Positions 26,961 through 35,815 of a stretch of DNA of 64,000 nucleotides are shown here, one piece after another. This DNA is from Proteobacteria bacterium ST_bin14 (GTDB taxonomy: Bacteria > Pseudomonadota > Alphaproteobacteria > Sphingomonadales > Sphingomonadaceae). Within the stretch, counting starts at the first letter, position 1; each line of letters starts with the position of its first letter. Made by a program: the position numbers and the translations under genes. The stretch lies in assembly GCA_002083655.1 (NCBI GenBank), contig MSXR01000001.1, positions 186,001 through 250,000 on the forward strand. The letters run 5' to 3'. The notes beneath the pieces were generated by a model, which worked only from the letters and a program-made list of their open reading frames with translations, had not been told where the DNA came from and ran no database searches.

Positions 26961-27037
26961 CCGTTCGTTTCGAGTGAAGTCGAGAAACCTGCCACAAGCG
27001 CTGCGCAGGGTGTCTCGACTTCGCTCGACACGAACGG
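26961..27037. repeat. imperfect inverted repeat between metX and metW (family B)
   Basis: A 77-bp element. The left arm CCGTTCGTTTCGAGTGAAGT, then CGAGAAACCTG, is complementary with a few mismatches to the right arm CAGGGTGTCTCGACTTCGCT, then CGACACGAACGG, across a short spacer. It would form a long hairpin in the metX-metW transcript. Its sequence is unrelated to the family A elements. Confidence 0.85.
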
Positions 27038-27060
27038 TGAAGGGGAGAAGAAATCGTGGC

Positions 27061-28179
27061 TCATGTTACCGACCGCAAAAAACCGTCCACCACCCGGTTC
27101 AACTCCGGCGATTCAAGCAGGAACGCATCATGGCCGTAAGGGCTCGACAGCTCGACAAAGCTCGCCGCCGCGCCGCTGGCGTTGAGCGCGTGGACGATGC
27201 TGCGCGATTCCGACGTCGGGTACAGCCAGTCGGTATCGAAACTGACGAGGCAAAACCGCGCGGCGGTGGCGCGAAAGGCGTTGGCGAGCATGCCGCCATG
27301 TTCCTCGGCCAGATCGAAATAGTCCATCGCGCGGGTGATATAGAGGTAGGAATTGGCATCGAACCGATCGGTGAAGCTGATCCCTTGATGCCGCAAATAG
27401 CTTTCGACCTGGAAATCAGCGTCGAACCCGAACGACTTTGCTTCGCGCGCCTGCAACCGCCGCCCGAATTTCTCGGTCAAGCCCGCTTCGGACAGATAGG
27501 TGATGTGCGCCGCCATCCGCGCCACCGCCAGCCCGGCTGTCGGTGGATCGCCGGCGGCATAATAATTCCCGCCCTGCCAGCACGGATCAGCCATCACTGC
27601 CTGCCGCCCGACTTCGTGAAAGGCGATGTTTTGGGCAGTGTGTCGCGCCGTGGAGGCAATCACCACGGCGGCCCGAACGCGATCAGGAAAGGTTGCGGGC
27701 CAACTGAGCGCCTGCATGCCGCCCATTGATCCACCGACCACCGCCCGCAAGCTGCCCACGCCCAGATGATCAAGCAGCATCGCCTGCGCCCGCACCATAT
27801 CGCGGATGGTGATGACGGGAAAATCCATGCCCCAGGGCTTGCCGGTCGCCGGGTTGATGCTGGCGGGGCCTGATGATCCCATGCAACTGCCCAGCACATT
27901 GGCGCAGATGATGAAATGGCGCGCGGGGTCGATCGGCTTGCCTGGCCCCACCATCCGCGTCCACCAGCCGGGTTTGCCGGTGATCGGGTGGTCGCTGGCG
28001 ACATGCTGGTCGCCGGTCAGCGCGTGGCAGACAAGGATCGCATTGCCGCCATCGGCATCAAGGCTGCCATAGGTTTCATAAGCGATATCAACAGGCGACA
28101 GCAGATTTCCGCCGTCGAGCCGCAGCGGCCCCGGCAGCGTGATTGAGCGGCTGAGCCCGAAACGTGCGTCGTCTGACAT
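27061..28179 (-). CDS. metX: homoserine O-acyltransferase
   Basis: Acylates homoserine (acetyl- or succinyl-CoA) to start methionine synthesis. A 372-aa alpha/beta hydrolase: the nucleophile elbow is G-G-S-M-G-G-M-Q-A-L (Ser about 150), the oxyanion region is H-A-L-T-G-D-Q-H, and the catalytic His lies in G-H-D-A-F-L near the C-terminus. Whether it uses acetyl- or succinyl-CoA cannot be told by eye. It is divergent from hisC, with starts 66 bp apart, and precedes metW. Confidence 0.95.
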   Translation of the reverse strand: MSDDARFGLSRSITLPGPLRLDGGNLLSPVDIAYETYGSLDADGGNAILVCHALTGDQHVASDHPITGKPGWWTRMVGPGKPIDPARHFIICANVLGSCMGSSGPASINPATGKPWGMDFPVITIRDMVRAQAMLLDHLGVGSLRAVVGGSMGGMQALSWPATFPDRVRAAVVIASTARHTAQNIAFHEVGRQAVMADPCWQGGNYYAAGDPPTAGLAVARMAAHITYLSEAGLTEKFGRRLQAREAKSFGFDADFQVESYLRHQGISFTDRFDANSYLYITRAMDYFDLAEEHGGMLANAFRATAARFCLVSFDTDWLYPTSESRSIVHALNASGAAASFVELSSPYGHDAFLLESPELNRVVDGFLRSVT

Positions 28180-28245
28180 GGCCGGGGCGCTAGGGCCGGG
28201 GCGCTTGCCTTGTCAATGTCGGGGTGCGGCGGCTATGCGCGGCGG

Positions 28246-29361
28246 ATGAGCACTTCCCCCCCCAATGCCCCGGCCCCGAAAGACTGGGTGATGGCCATCG
28301 CGCCCTATGTGCCCGGTCGCTCCACCGCTGATGACGGGCGCAAGCTTGTGAAGCTTTCCGCCAACGAAAACCCGCTGGGCACCAGCCCGCATGCCCGCGC
28401 AGCCTTTGATGCGGGAAACGCCTCGCTTGATCGCTATCCTGATCCCGGCGCGACGATATTGCGTGAGGCAGTGGCCGACACTTACGGCCTTGATCCGCTG
28501 CGGGTGATTTACGGTACGGGCTCTGATGATGTGCTGCATTTGGCGGCGGGTGCCTTTGCCGGGCCAGGCGACGAGGTGATTTTCGTCCATTACGGCTTTG
28601 CGGTGTATGAAATTGCCGCCCGGCGGGTGGGCGCGACACCGGTGATTGCGCCGGACAGCGACTATGCCACCGATGTCGATGCGATTCTGGCTTGTGTGAC
28701 AGATCGAACGCGCGTGGTATTCCTTGCCAACCCCAATAACCCGACAGGCACTTTTACCCCGCGTGCAGAAATTGCGCGGTTGCATGCGGCCCTGCCCGGC
28801 CATGTGCTGCTGGTGATCGATCAGGCCTATGCCGAATATATCGCGCCCGAAGACGATGATGCGGGGCTGGCCCTGGCGATGACTGCGCCCAATGTGCTGA
28901 TCACGCGCACATTCTCCAAAATCTATGGCCTTGCGGCTGAACGGATTGGCTGGGGATATGGGGCGGCACCGCTGATTGAGGCGATGCACCGGATTCGCCT
29001 GCCCTTCAACGTCACGACGGCTGGTCAAATGGCGGCAGTGGCGGCGCTGGGCGATCAGGCGTTCGTGTCGGCGACACGCGCGCACAATGCCCGTTGGCGG
29101 GCGTGGCTGGCCGAAGAGGTCGCATCGATGGGCAATCACGGCTTGCGCTGCGTGCCATCAAAAGCCAATTTTTTGCTGGTGCTGTTCGAAGGCGCGGTGA
29201 CGGCGGAGGCGGCGTATAAGGGGCTGATGGATCGGGGGTATATCGTCCGTTGGCTGCCGGGCCAGGGCCTGCCGCACGGATTGCGGATGACAATTGGCAC
29301 CGAAGACGAAACGCGCGGGCTGGCGGCGGCACTGCGCGACATTATCGAGCATCACGGCTGA
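28246..29361 (+). CDS. hisC: histidinol-phosphate aminotransferase
   Basis: A PLP-dependent class I/II aminotransferase (371 aa) acting in histidine synthesis and often also on phenylalanine/tyrosine precursors. K-L-S-A-N-E-N-P-L-G-T-S near residue 35, Y-G-T-G-S-D-D-V-L, F-L-A-N-P-N-N-P-T-G-T and the PLP-lysine segment T-F-S-K-I-Y-G-L-A-A-E-R-I-G-W-G are all present. The ATG at 28246 fits the family start better than an in-frame start 12 codons upstream. The stop overlaps the tyrA start (TGATG); this coupling supports an aromatic amino-acid role. Confidence 0.93.
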   Translation: MSTSPPNAPAPKDWVMAIAPYVPGRSTADDGRKLVKLSANENPLGTSPHARAAFDAGNASLDRYPDPGATILREAVADTYGLDPLRVIYGTGSDDVLHLAAGAFAGPGDEVIFVHYGFAVYEIAARRVGATPVIAPDSDYATDVDAILACVTDRTRVVFLANPNNPTGTFTPRAEIARLHAALPGHVLLVIDQAYAEYIAPEDDDAGLALAMTAPNVLITRTFSKIYGLAAERIGWGYGAAPLIEAMHRIRLPFNVTTAGQMAAVAALGDQAFVSATRAHNARWRAWLAEEVASMGNHGLRCVPSKANFLLVLFEGAVTAEAAYKGLMDRGYIVRWLPGQGLPHGLRMTIGTEDETRGLAAALRDIIEHHG

Positions 29362-30269
29362 TGCTGCCGTTCGCCCGCGTCACCATCATCGGGCTGGGGC
29401 TGATCGGATCGTCGATTGCGCACGCGGTGCGCGCGAACATGCCGACGGTGCGGCTGACCGGGCATGACGCCGATGCAGACGTGCGTGCGGCGGCGATCCG
29501 GCTGCAGCTATGCGATGACATTGCCGATAGCGCAGGCGCGGCGGTGATTGATGCCGATCTGGTGATCCTGTGCGTGCCGGTGGGCGCGATGGGCAATGCC
29601 GCCGCGTCGTTTCGCGACGATTTGCCTGCAGGGGTAGTCATCAGCGATGTCGGCAGCTGCAAGGAAGAAGTGGCGCGCATGCTGGTGGCGGCGCTGCCTG
29701 GTGTAACGATTGTTCCGGCGCACCCGGTGGCCGGTACGGAGCGATCTGGCCCCGAAGCGGGCTTTGCGACGCTGTTTCAGGGCCGCTGGTGCATCGTTAC
29801 CCCGATTGAGGGCATGCCCGAGGCCGCAACCGAGCAGGTGAGCCATTTCTGGCGCAGGCTGGGCGCTGATGTCGAACTGATGGCCCCGCCGCACCATGAC
29901 CGCGTGCTGGCCGTCACCAGCCATTTGCCGCATCTGATTGCCTATACGATCGTCGGCACGGCTTCCGATCTGGAGGAAGTGACACAATCCGAAGTGATCA
30001 AGTTTTCGGCCGGCGGCTTTCGCGACTTTACCCGCATTGCCGCGTCAGACCCCACCATGTGGCGCGATGTGTTCCTGTCTAATCGCGAAGCGGTGCTGGA
30101 GATGCTTCAGCGCTTTTCCGAAGATCTGTCGTCGCTGCAACGCGCGATCCGTTGGGGCAAGGGGGACGAGCTGTTCGATCTGTTCACCCGCACCCGTGCC
30201 GTCCGCCGCAGCATCATCGAACAGGGGCAGGATGATGCCGCCCCTGATTTCGGGCGGTCACATGACTAG
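29361..30269 (+). CDS. tyrA: prephenate/arogenate dehydrogenase
   Basis: An NAD(P)-dependent cyclohexadienyl dehydrogenase of 302 aa that makes the tyrosine precursor. A Rossmann loop G-L-G-L-I-G-S-S lies at about 9-16, V-P-V-G-A-M follows, then the H-P-V-A-G-T-E-R-S-G-P segment with the catalytic His, T-S-H-L-P-H-L-I-A-Y and G-G-F-R-D-F-T-R-I-A. No chorismate mutase domain is fused. It is translationally coupled to hisC. Confidence 0.93.
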   Translation: MLPFARVTIIGLGLIGSSIAHAVRANMPTVRLTGHDADADVRAAAIRLQLCDDIADSAGAAVIDADLVILCVPVGAMGNAAASFRDDLPAGVVISDVGSCKEEVARMLVAALPGVTIVPAHPVAGTERSGPEAGFATLFQGRWCIVTPIEGMPEAATEQVSHFWRRLGADVELMAPPHHDRVLAVTSHLPHLIAYTIVGTASDLEEVTQSEVIKFSAGGFRDFTRIAASDPTMWRDVFLSNREAVLEMLQRFSEDLSSLQRAIRWGKGDELFDLFTRTRAVRRSIIEQGQDDAAPDFGRSHD

Positions 30270-30286
30270 CGGCACACGAATAATCG

Positions 30287-30970
30287 TTATCCGAGTAGGT
30301 TGATCGCCGCATGTACCCGCGCTTCAATTTCTTCGCGCGGCAATTTGGGGGGAATGCGCTCGCCAAACAGGAAGGTGACGACGCCAGGCCGTTTCGGCCC
30401 TTTTTTCGGCCACACCGCGCCTGAATTGATCGCGATCGGTATCACCGGCAGGCCAAGCACCCGGTACAGCCCGGCAAAGCCCGATTTCAGCGGCGGTGTT
30501 TCGCCCTGTGCCACGCGGGTGCCTTCAGGAAAGATGATCACCGATCGCCCCTGCGCCAACGCCGCCCTTGCTTCCCGCATCATCTGGCGCAGCGCAGCAG
30601 AGCTGCTGTCGCGGTCAACCACGATCGCGCCGTACCGCTGCACCGCCCAACCCCACACCGGGATTGACGCCAGTTCCCGCTTGATCACAAACACCGGGTT
30701 GCCCAGCGTCATGCACAAATCCAGCGTCTCGAACATGGCGTGGTGCTTGGCCGCGTAAAAGGTCGGCTCGGTCGCTATCTGTCCTTCATAGCGCGTCGTA
30801 ATGCCCAGGGTAACGCGCGCCGCGAACCGGTGAAAGCGGGACCAGAGATAAACATTGGCGATAAACGCACGCTGGCCGAACAGCGAGGTGATGGGCGTTG
30901 CCAGCACGATTGGCACTGACCCCAGATAAAACACCAAGCTGAACATTGCCGTACGAAACCAGGCAATCAT
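30287..30970 (-). CDS. plsC: 1-acyl-sn-glycerol-3-phosphate acyltransferase
   Basis: Makes phosphatidic acid from lysophosphatidate at the inner membrane. A 227-aa protein with an N-terminal membrane anchor (about 8-28), then K-H-H-A-M-F-E-T in place of the classical N-H-x-x-x-x-D (His plus acidic residue kept), and F-P-E-G-T-R for the second acyltransferase motif. The ATG at 30970 overlaps the ydcF stop (ATGA). It is last in the ftsE-ftsX-ydcF-plsC operon. Confidence 0.92.
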   Translation of the reverse strand: MIAWFRTAMFSLVFYLGSVPIVLATPITSLFGQRAFIANVYLWSRFHRFAARVTLGITTRYEGQIATEPTFYAAKHHAMFETLDLCMTLGNPVFVIKRELASIPVWGWAVQRYGAIVVDRDSSSAALRQMMREARAALAQGRSVIIFPEGTRVAQGETPPLKSGFAGLYRVLGLPVIPIAINSGAVWPKKGPKRPGVVTFLFGERIPPKLPREEIEARVHAAINLLG

Positions 30971-31503
30971 CCGCCAATTCCCAGCCAAAGTGCGACACGA
31001 CGCACCAAATATTTGTCATATTCAGCCAAAAGCAGCAAAAAACGGGGCGTTCCGGCGACGCCGTCGCCCTCAACCCGGATATCGGGGCCAAGCGCATGGG
31101 TGAGTTCCAGCCGGGCGCGGCGCAGATGCCAGTCCGCGGTTACCAGCCGCACTGATCGGTAGCCATGGCGGCGCACCCACCCGCGCGTTTCTTCGGCATT
31201 GGACCGTGTGTCGACCGCTTCCCGCCCCAAATCAATGCAGCAGGTAAATAATTGAGGAGACGTGCGATACTCGATTGCCAGATCGACCGGGCGCACCCCC
31301 GGCGCGACCCCGGTGACAAGCATCCGTTTTGCAGCACCTGTCTTTAACAGTGCGATGCCGCGGTCAATGCGACCGGGTCCGCCGGTTGGCACCACGATTG
31401 CGTCGGTACGGCGATTGTCGAGCGGGCCGGGCAGGAACGCCATGAACCACGCAAAACCCAGCAACCACGCAATCGCGGCAATGCCCAGAACCCGCCGGAT
31501 CAC
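30967..31503 (-). CDS. YdcF/ElyC/SanA-family envelope protein
   Basis: A 178-aa protein with one N-terminal membrane helix (about 5-22) and a DUF218 domain: I-V-V-P-T-G-G-P-G-R-I-D-R-G near the start, N-A-E-E-T-R-G-W-V and T-A-D-W-H-L-R-R-A later. Members of this family affect envelope integrity or cell wall precursor use. The GTG at 31503 overlaps the ftsX stop (GTGA), which fixes the start; a longer reading frame would run into ftsX. Confidence 0.87.
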   Translation of the reverse strand: MIRRVLGIAAIAWLLGFAWFMAFLPGPLDNRRTDAIVVPTGGPGRIDRGIALLKTGAAKRMLVTGVAPGVRPVDLAIEYRTSPQLFTCCIDLGREAVDTRSNAEETRGWVRRHGYRSVRLVTADWHLRRARLELTHALGPDIRVEGDGVAGTPRFLLLLAEYDKYLVRRVALWLGIGG

Positions 31504-32393
31504 AAAAATTGCCTGAGCGCACCGATCACGGCGAACCGCGCCGCCACGGTGGCGAGCAGCGCGAACAGGATCGGCAAGCCTGCCAGCAACACCCAATCGC
31601 GCTCTGTGAGTGCAATGCCGCTCACCAAATCAGATCCCAACCCCGAAAGCTGGCTGCCGATCAGCGCAATCGTCGCCAAAGCCAGCACCGTTCCGGTAAT
31701 GCCGCCATACAGCGTGTCGAGCGCAATCCGGCGCTGGAAAAGCCGGGCGACCTGCATGTCGGTCGATCCCAGCATGTGCATCACCTCAATGGTCTCGCGG
31801 TGCGTGTCCAGTCCTGCACGGCCAACCAATATCACCACCGCTGCGGTTGCCCCGGCCATCAGCAGCACCAGCCCCGCCGCCAGCCAGATCATCAGCTGCA
31901 TGAAATTGCTAACCGGCGACATCCAGCTTTCATGACGATCAATACGCGCCGTCGGTACAATGGCGCGGACCGCCTGGGTAAGCTGGGCCACGGCGGTTGC
32001 GCTACCGGTCTTTAGCTGAACGTCGATCATGGCGGGGATGGGCAGATCAGGGTCGGCCCCGTCCTCCCCCAGCCAGGGGCGCAACAGTGCGGCGAGCTGG
32101 CCGCGATCAACCGGCACTGCCCGCGCGACACCGGGGATTTGGCGGATCGCAGCAAGTGCGGCGGTGGCGCCGCGCTCTCGTGCGCCCTCATTTGCTTCGA
32201 CGATCTGCACGGTCACGCGCCCGGCGATCTGGCGGTCAAGCACCGTGGCAGCCGCCAGCGTGCCCAGCCCAAAGGCCGCCGCCAGCACCGTCAGAAACAA
32301 CATGATTGCCATGATCCACACCATGGACCGCGTCCGCCGGCTTTCATCCAGCAAACGGCGGTCGGCCGCCGACGTGATGATGCGCACTTTCAC
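31500..32393 (-). CDS. ftsX: cell division ABC transporter permease FtsX
   Basis: A 297-aa inner-membrane partner of FtsE that activates septal murein hydrolases. It has an N-terminal helix (about 25-50), a periplasmic domain (about 55-165) with predicted alpha/beta content, and three further helices in a permease domain (about 170-290). E-V-M-H-M-L-G-S-T-D-M-Q-V-A-R-L-F is the segment usually contacting the ATPase. Its start overlaps the ftsE stop by 4 bp (ATGA). Confidence 0.92.
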   Translation of the reverse strand: MKVRIITSAADRRLLDESRRTRSMVWIMAIMLFLTVLAAAFGLGTLAAATVLDRQIAGRVTVQIVEANEGARERGATAALAAIRQIPGVARAVPVDRGQLAALLRPWLGEDGADPDLPIPAMIDVQLKTGSATAVAQLTQAVRAIVPTARIDRHESWMSPVSNFMQLMIWLAAGLVLLMAGATAAVVILVGRAGLDTHRETIEVMHMLGSTDMQVARLFQRRIALDTLYGGITGTVLALATIALIGSQLSGLGSDLVSGIALTERDWVLLAGLPILFALLATVAARFAVIGALRQFL

Positions 32394-33094
32394 GCGGCAC
32401 CCCCGGGTGGGTGCCGCAGCGAGCCGGTCGGGTCGAGCAGCCGCCCTGCGTCAAGCCGCATCATGTGCGCGTTGGGGATGCGACCGAGCAGGTGAAAATC
32501 ATGCGTTGCAACCACTACCGTTGTGCCCAGCCGGTTCAGGCTGTCGAACAAATGCAGCAGCCGTTCGGCCATATCGGGATCAACATTGCCGGTAGGCTCA
32601 TCAGCGACCAGAATTTCCGGGCGGCCAATGACCGCGCGGGCAATGGCAACGCGCTGTTGTTCGCCCCCTGACAAGGTCGGCGGCTTGGCGTCCACCCGGT
32701 CTGAAAGCCCCACCCAGGCGAGCATCTCGCGCACGGGTGCCTCGACATCAGCCTCTGGCACACCGGAAACGCGCAGGGGCAAGGCAATGTTATCATAGGC
32801 CGACAAATGCGCCAGCAACCGGAAATCCTGGAACACCACACCGATCCGACGGCGAAAACCGGGCAGACGATCTCGCGGCAGTGCGCCCGCATCCTCGCCG
32901 AACAGCCTTATCGATCCGCGGCTGGGGCGTTGGGAGAGATAAAGCAGCTTCAACAGCGATGTCTTGCCTGCCCCCGAAGCCCCGGTGAGGAAGTAAAACG
33001 CCCCGCTCGACAGGGTAAAGCTGACATCGGACAGCGTCTCCTGCCCGGTGCCATAACGCAGCCCCACATTTTCAAATTGAACGATGTTCGCCAT
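32390..33094 (-). CDS. ftsE: cell division ATP-binding protein FtsE
   Basis: The ABC ATPase subunit of FtsEX, 234 aa. Walker A is G-A-S-G-A-G-K-T-S at about 38-46, the Q-loop is V-F-Q-D-F-R-L-L, the signature is L-S-G-G-E-Q-Q-R-V-A-I-A-R-A and Walker B is I-L-V-A-D-E-P-T-G-N-V-D. It heads the operon with ftsX, ydcF and plsC. The 257 bp before it, shared with the divergent zinc-ribbon gene, must hold the promoters, though none is clear. Confidence 0.96.
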   Translation of the reverse strand: MANIVQFENVGLRYGTGQETLSDVSFTLSSGAFYFLTGASGAGKTSLLKLLYLSQRPSRGSIRLFGEDAGALPRDRLPGFRRRIGVVFQDFRLLAHLSAYDNIALPLRVSGVPEADVEAPVREMLAWVGLSDRVDAKPPTLSGGEQQRVAIARAVIGRPEILVADEPTGNVDPDMAERLLHLFDSLNRLGTTVVVATHDFHLLGRIPNAHMMRLDAGRLLDPTGSLRHPPGGAA

Positions 33095-33351
33095 GGCGGC
33101 GCGGTTTCCGCTTTCGGTTCAGTTGGTCCAGTTGATCGCAGCCATCGCACGCCCGGGCGAACGGCTCAAGCAAACACGCCATGCCAGGATTTTTGGCCCC
33201 TGTTTCGGTTGGGTCACAAACGGGGTGCCATCATGTCTGCTATTGCCACCAGCGCCTGCAACGTGCTTAGATTCGTCATCATCCGGTCACGCAGTGGCAT
33301 GCGCCCTGTAATGGCCAAAACGAAACGCAACTGCCAACGAAATACTGCGCC

Positions 33352-34116
33352 ATGATACTGGAATGCACCGAATGCCGGACGCGCTATTTGGTCCCCGATG
33401 CGGCAATCGGGGCGGATGGCCGCACAGTGCGCTGCGCCAGTTGCAAACATAGCTGGTTCCAGGCACCGCCGCCGCTTGATCTTGTTACCCGTGCCGAAGC
33501 GTTGCAGTCGACCCCGGCACCAGCAAGCCCTTCACCCGCGCCGATGGTGTCAGGACGCGCTGCGCCAGCATCTGGACCACTATCGTCCCCGGCAATCAAT
33601 ACGCCGCGCCCTGCGCCTGCGGCGGCGAAGGACCCGGATTTCGATCCCTTTGCCCACCGCGCCCCCTTGCACGCCCGCCGCAACCCGGCCCGCCGCCAGA
33701 CGGTAGCAGCGGTGGCAGCGGGCAGCGCTATGCTGGTGGGGGTGGCAGCGATTCTGTATTCCGGCGCGCCGGGTTTTGCGACGCAATTGGGGCTGGAACA
33801 GGCGGTGAAAAACGACCCGCTGGTGATCGAACAATACCCGATTGATCGGCGCGATCTGCCCACAGGAACAGAGCTATTCGCCGTCAGCGGGCGGATCATC
33901 AACACATCAAGCCAGCGTCAGACCGTGCCCGACATTCGGGCCGAACTGCGCGACGGGCGCAACATCAACGCCCGGATCGTTTTCAGCTGGACGATTACGC
34001 CTGAACGCCGCCTGCTCGCGCCGGGTGCATCGATCGAATTCAACAGCGCACAAACCGACGTGCCGGCGAATTCAAAGCGGCTCGACTTTACATTTGAGCG
34101 CGGACCCGTCGGCTGA
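33352..34116 (+). CDS. MJ0042-type zinc-ribbon membrane protein (DUF3426)
   Basis: A 254-aa protein with an N-terminal zinc ribbon C-T-E-C (residues 5-8) paired with C-A-S-C-K-H-S-W-F (about 28-36), a Pro/Ala-rich linker, one transmembrane helix (about 120-142) and a C-terminal extracytoplasmic beta-rich domain (about 165-250) of DUF3426 type. Such proteins are common next to ftsEX in alphaproteobacteria, but their function is not established. Its 3' end overlaps the MATE gene by 29 bp. Confidence 0.88.
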   Translation: MILECTECRTRYLVPDAAIGADGRTVRCASCKHSWFQAPPPLDLVTRAEALQSTPAPASPSPAPMVSGRAAPASGPLSSPAINTPRPAPAAAKDPDFDPFAHRAPLHARRNPARRQTVAAVAAGSAMLVGVAAILYSGAPGFATQLGLEQAVKNDPLVIEQYPIDRRDLPTGTELFAVSGRIINTSSQRQTVPDIRAELRDGRNINARIVFSWTITPERRLLAPGASIEFNSAQTDVPANSKRLDFTFERGPVG

Positions 34117-35446
34117 TTGCGTAAAAACGCACGCCATGCAGCAGCGCGGCGGCAACCATGCCGATGCCCGATGCCAGCACCAGCCCGGTCGCGCCCCACC
34201 CGGTATGGGTAAACCACAGCCCTAATCCACCCGTCACCACGAAATAGGCGATGATACTGTTGACGCCAGCGACCACCTGGTCGCCCAGCGATCGCAGCGC
34301 ATAGACCAGCACCACCTGCGCGCCATCAAACAGAATGAACGGCGCCCAAATGGGCAGCATCGCCAGCGCCGTCGCATGCACCGCCGCCGTCGCCGGGAAC
34401 AGCGCGGTGATTGGCCCGGCGGCAACGATTAACGCCGCCGCCAACAACCCCGTCACCACAACCGTAATCGCCACGGCAATGAGCGCGCGGGGAATGGCGG
34501 CGGCGGGTTGCCCCTCGCCGACTGCATTTCCCGTGCGGACGCCAGCGGCAGAGCCCAATCCCATCGCCACGGAGAATGTGACGTTATGGATGGAGAACAC
34601 GATTTGGAACGCATGGGCGGTCGCATCCCCCAGTTGCGTCGACAGCGCGATCAGAATCGCAAATCCTGCCAGTTCAAGGCTGGATGCTATCGCGGGTACA
34701 ATCCCGAAAACAAACATTCGCCAGGCCGCTCCCGATATGCCCGCCCATGCCGCTGCGCTGATGTTGCGCACGTCACGCGCCAGCGCTTGCGGCAGGGTCC
34801 ACACCGCAAACATCATGCCTGCCGCGCCAAATCCATAGGCGATTGCGGTGGCCGTAACCGCCCCCATTGCGCCCCAGGCGGGAAGGCCCAGATGCCCGCC
34901 CGACAGCGCCCAGGCCAGCACCGCATTGAACGGCAGGATTGAAAAGTTGACGACGGTTACCCGACCCGGTCGGCTAACCCCTTCCAGAAAAAAACTGGCC
35001 GCGATGATCACCAACAGCAGGGGATAGGATATCGCCAACACCCGCACCAACGCAGCCGTTTGCTCAATCAGTCGAGGTGCAACTCCCAGCCCGGCCAGCA
35101 GCGGCGCGGCGAACAGGTACAAGATCAGCCCCAGTCCCGCGCCGAGCGCCAGCGCGAGCGCCAGCCCCTCGCGCAGCACGCGGCCGGTCGCGGGCAGATC
35201 GCCCGCGCCATCAGCGCGCGCTGCAAAAACCAGAATCCCTGACAAGCACCCCAGCCCGCCGACGATGGTGATGAAGCTCAACGTTCGGCTGGCGCTCAAA
35301 ATCGCAACCTGATCCGTACTGACCAAGCCCACGACAGCAACGTCGGTTACATGCAGCAACGTCCAGGTTAGGCTGGTCATGATGACGGGCCAGGCGAGCC
35401 ATAACAGGCGGCGCGTTTCGGTGGGCAGGCGATCAGCGCGGGTCAT
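34088..35446 (-). CDS. MATE family efflux transporter
   Basis: A 452-aa inner-membrane antiporter with about 12 hydrophobic helices in two pseudo-repeats, matching the MatE fold and size. The first helices carry the W-P-V-I-M-T-S-L-T-W-T-L-L segment and D-Q-V-A-I-L-S-A-S-R-T; a DinF-like subgroup is plausible. It exports cationic drugs or metabolites using a Na+ or H+ gradient; the substrate cannot be read from sequence. Confidence 0.9.
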   Translation of the reverse strand: MTRADRLPTETRRLLWLAWPVIMTSLTWTLLHVTDVAVVGLVSTDQVAILSASRTLSFITIVGGLGCLSGILVFAARADGAGDLPATGRVLREGLALALALGAGLGLILYLFAAPLLAGLGVAPRLIEQTAALVRVLAISYPLLLVIIAASFFLEGVSRPGRVTVVNFSILPFNAVLAWALSGGHLGLPAWGAMGAVTATAIAYGFGAAGMMFAVWTLPQALARDVRNISAAAWAGISGAAWRMFVFGIVPAIASSLELAGFAILIALSTQLGDATAHAFQIVFSIHNVTFSVAMGLGSAAGVRTGNAVGEGQPAAAIPRALIAVAITVVVTGLLAAALIVAAGPITALFPATAAVHATALAMLPIWAPFILFDGAQVVLVYALRSLGDQVVAGVNSIIAYFVVTGGLGLWFTHTGWGATGLVLASGIGMVAAALLHGVRFYAISRRVRAQM

Positions 35447-35601
35447 GGCGGCTGCTGTAGGGGCTGGCGCGGGCGACTGATAGCCTTGGCCGGCGATATT
35501 CGGGCGATGAGATATGTCGCTTGTAAGCCCCGCCCTGCTTTGCTAGGGCCTCGCGCCTACCAGCAGCCGGGTGACATATGGGGTCCGGCAGCGTTTCACG
35601 T

Positions 35602-35688
35602 GCGGCCGTGGCGGAACTGGTAGACGCGCAACGTTGAGGTCGTTGTGGGCGAAAGCCCGTGGAAGTTCGAGTCTTCTCGGCCGCACCA
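35602..35688 (+). tRNA. tRNA-Leu(GAG)
   Basis: An 87-nt class II tRNA with CCA encoded. The acceptor stem GCGGCCG pairs with CGGCCGC, the anticodon arm is CAACG-TTGAGGT-CGTTG with GAG (Leu), the variable arm is GGGCGAAAGCCC, and the T loop is GTTCGAGTC. It stands at the left border of the toxin locus; I found no repeat of its 3' end further downstream. Confidence 0.97.
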
Positions 35689-35815
35689 CACTCTCTAAAT
35701 CGTTCCCATAGAGAAAATGGTTGGGTGCCTCTACCGGGGCATTTGTCCGCTTTTTGCTTGACTTGTTGGATAATGTTCCTCAAATGTTCTCGCCGCAACG
35801 GACAGCGAGGGCGGC

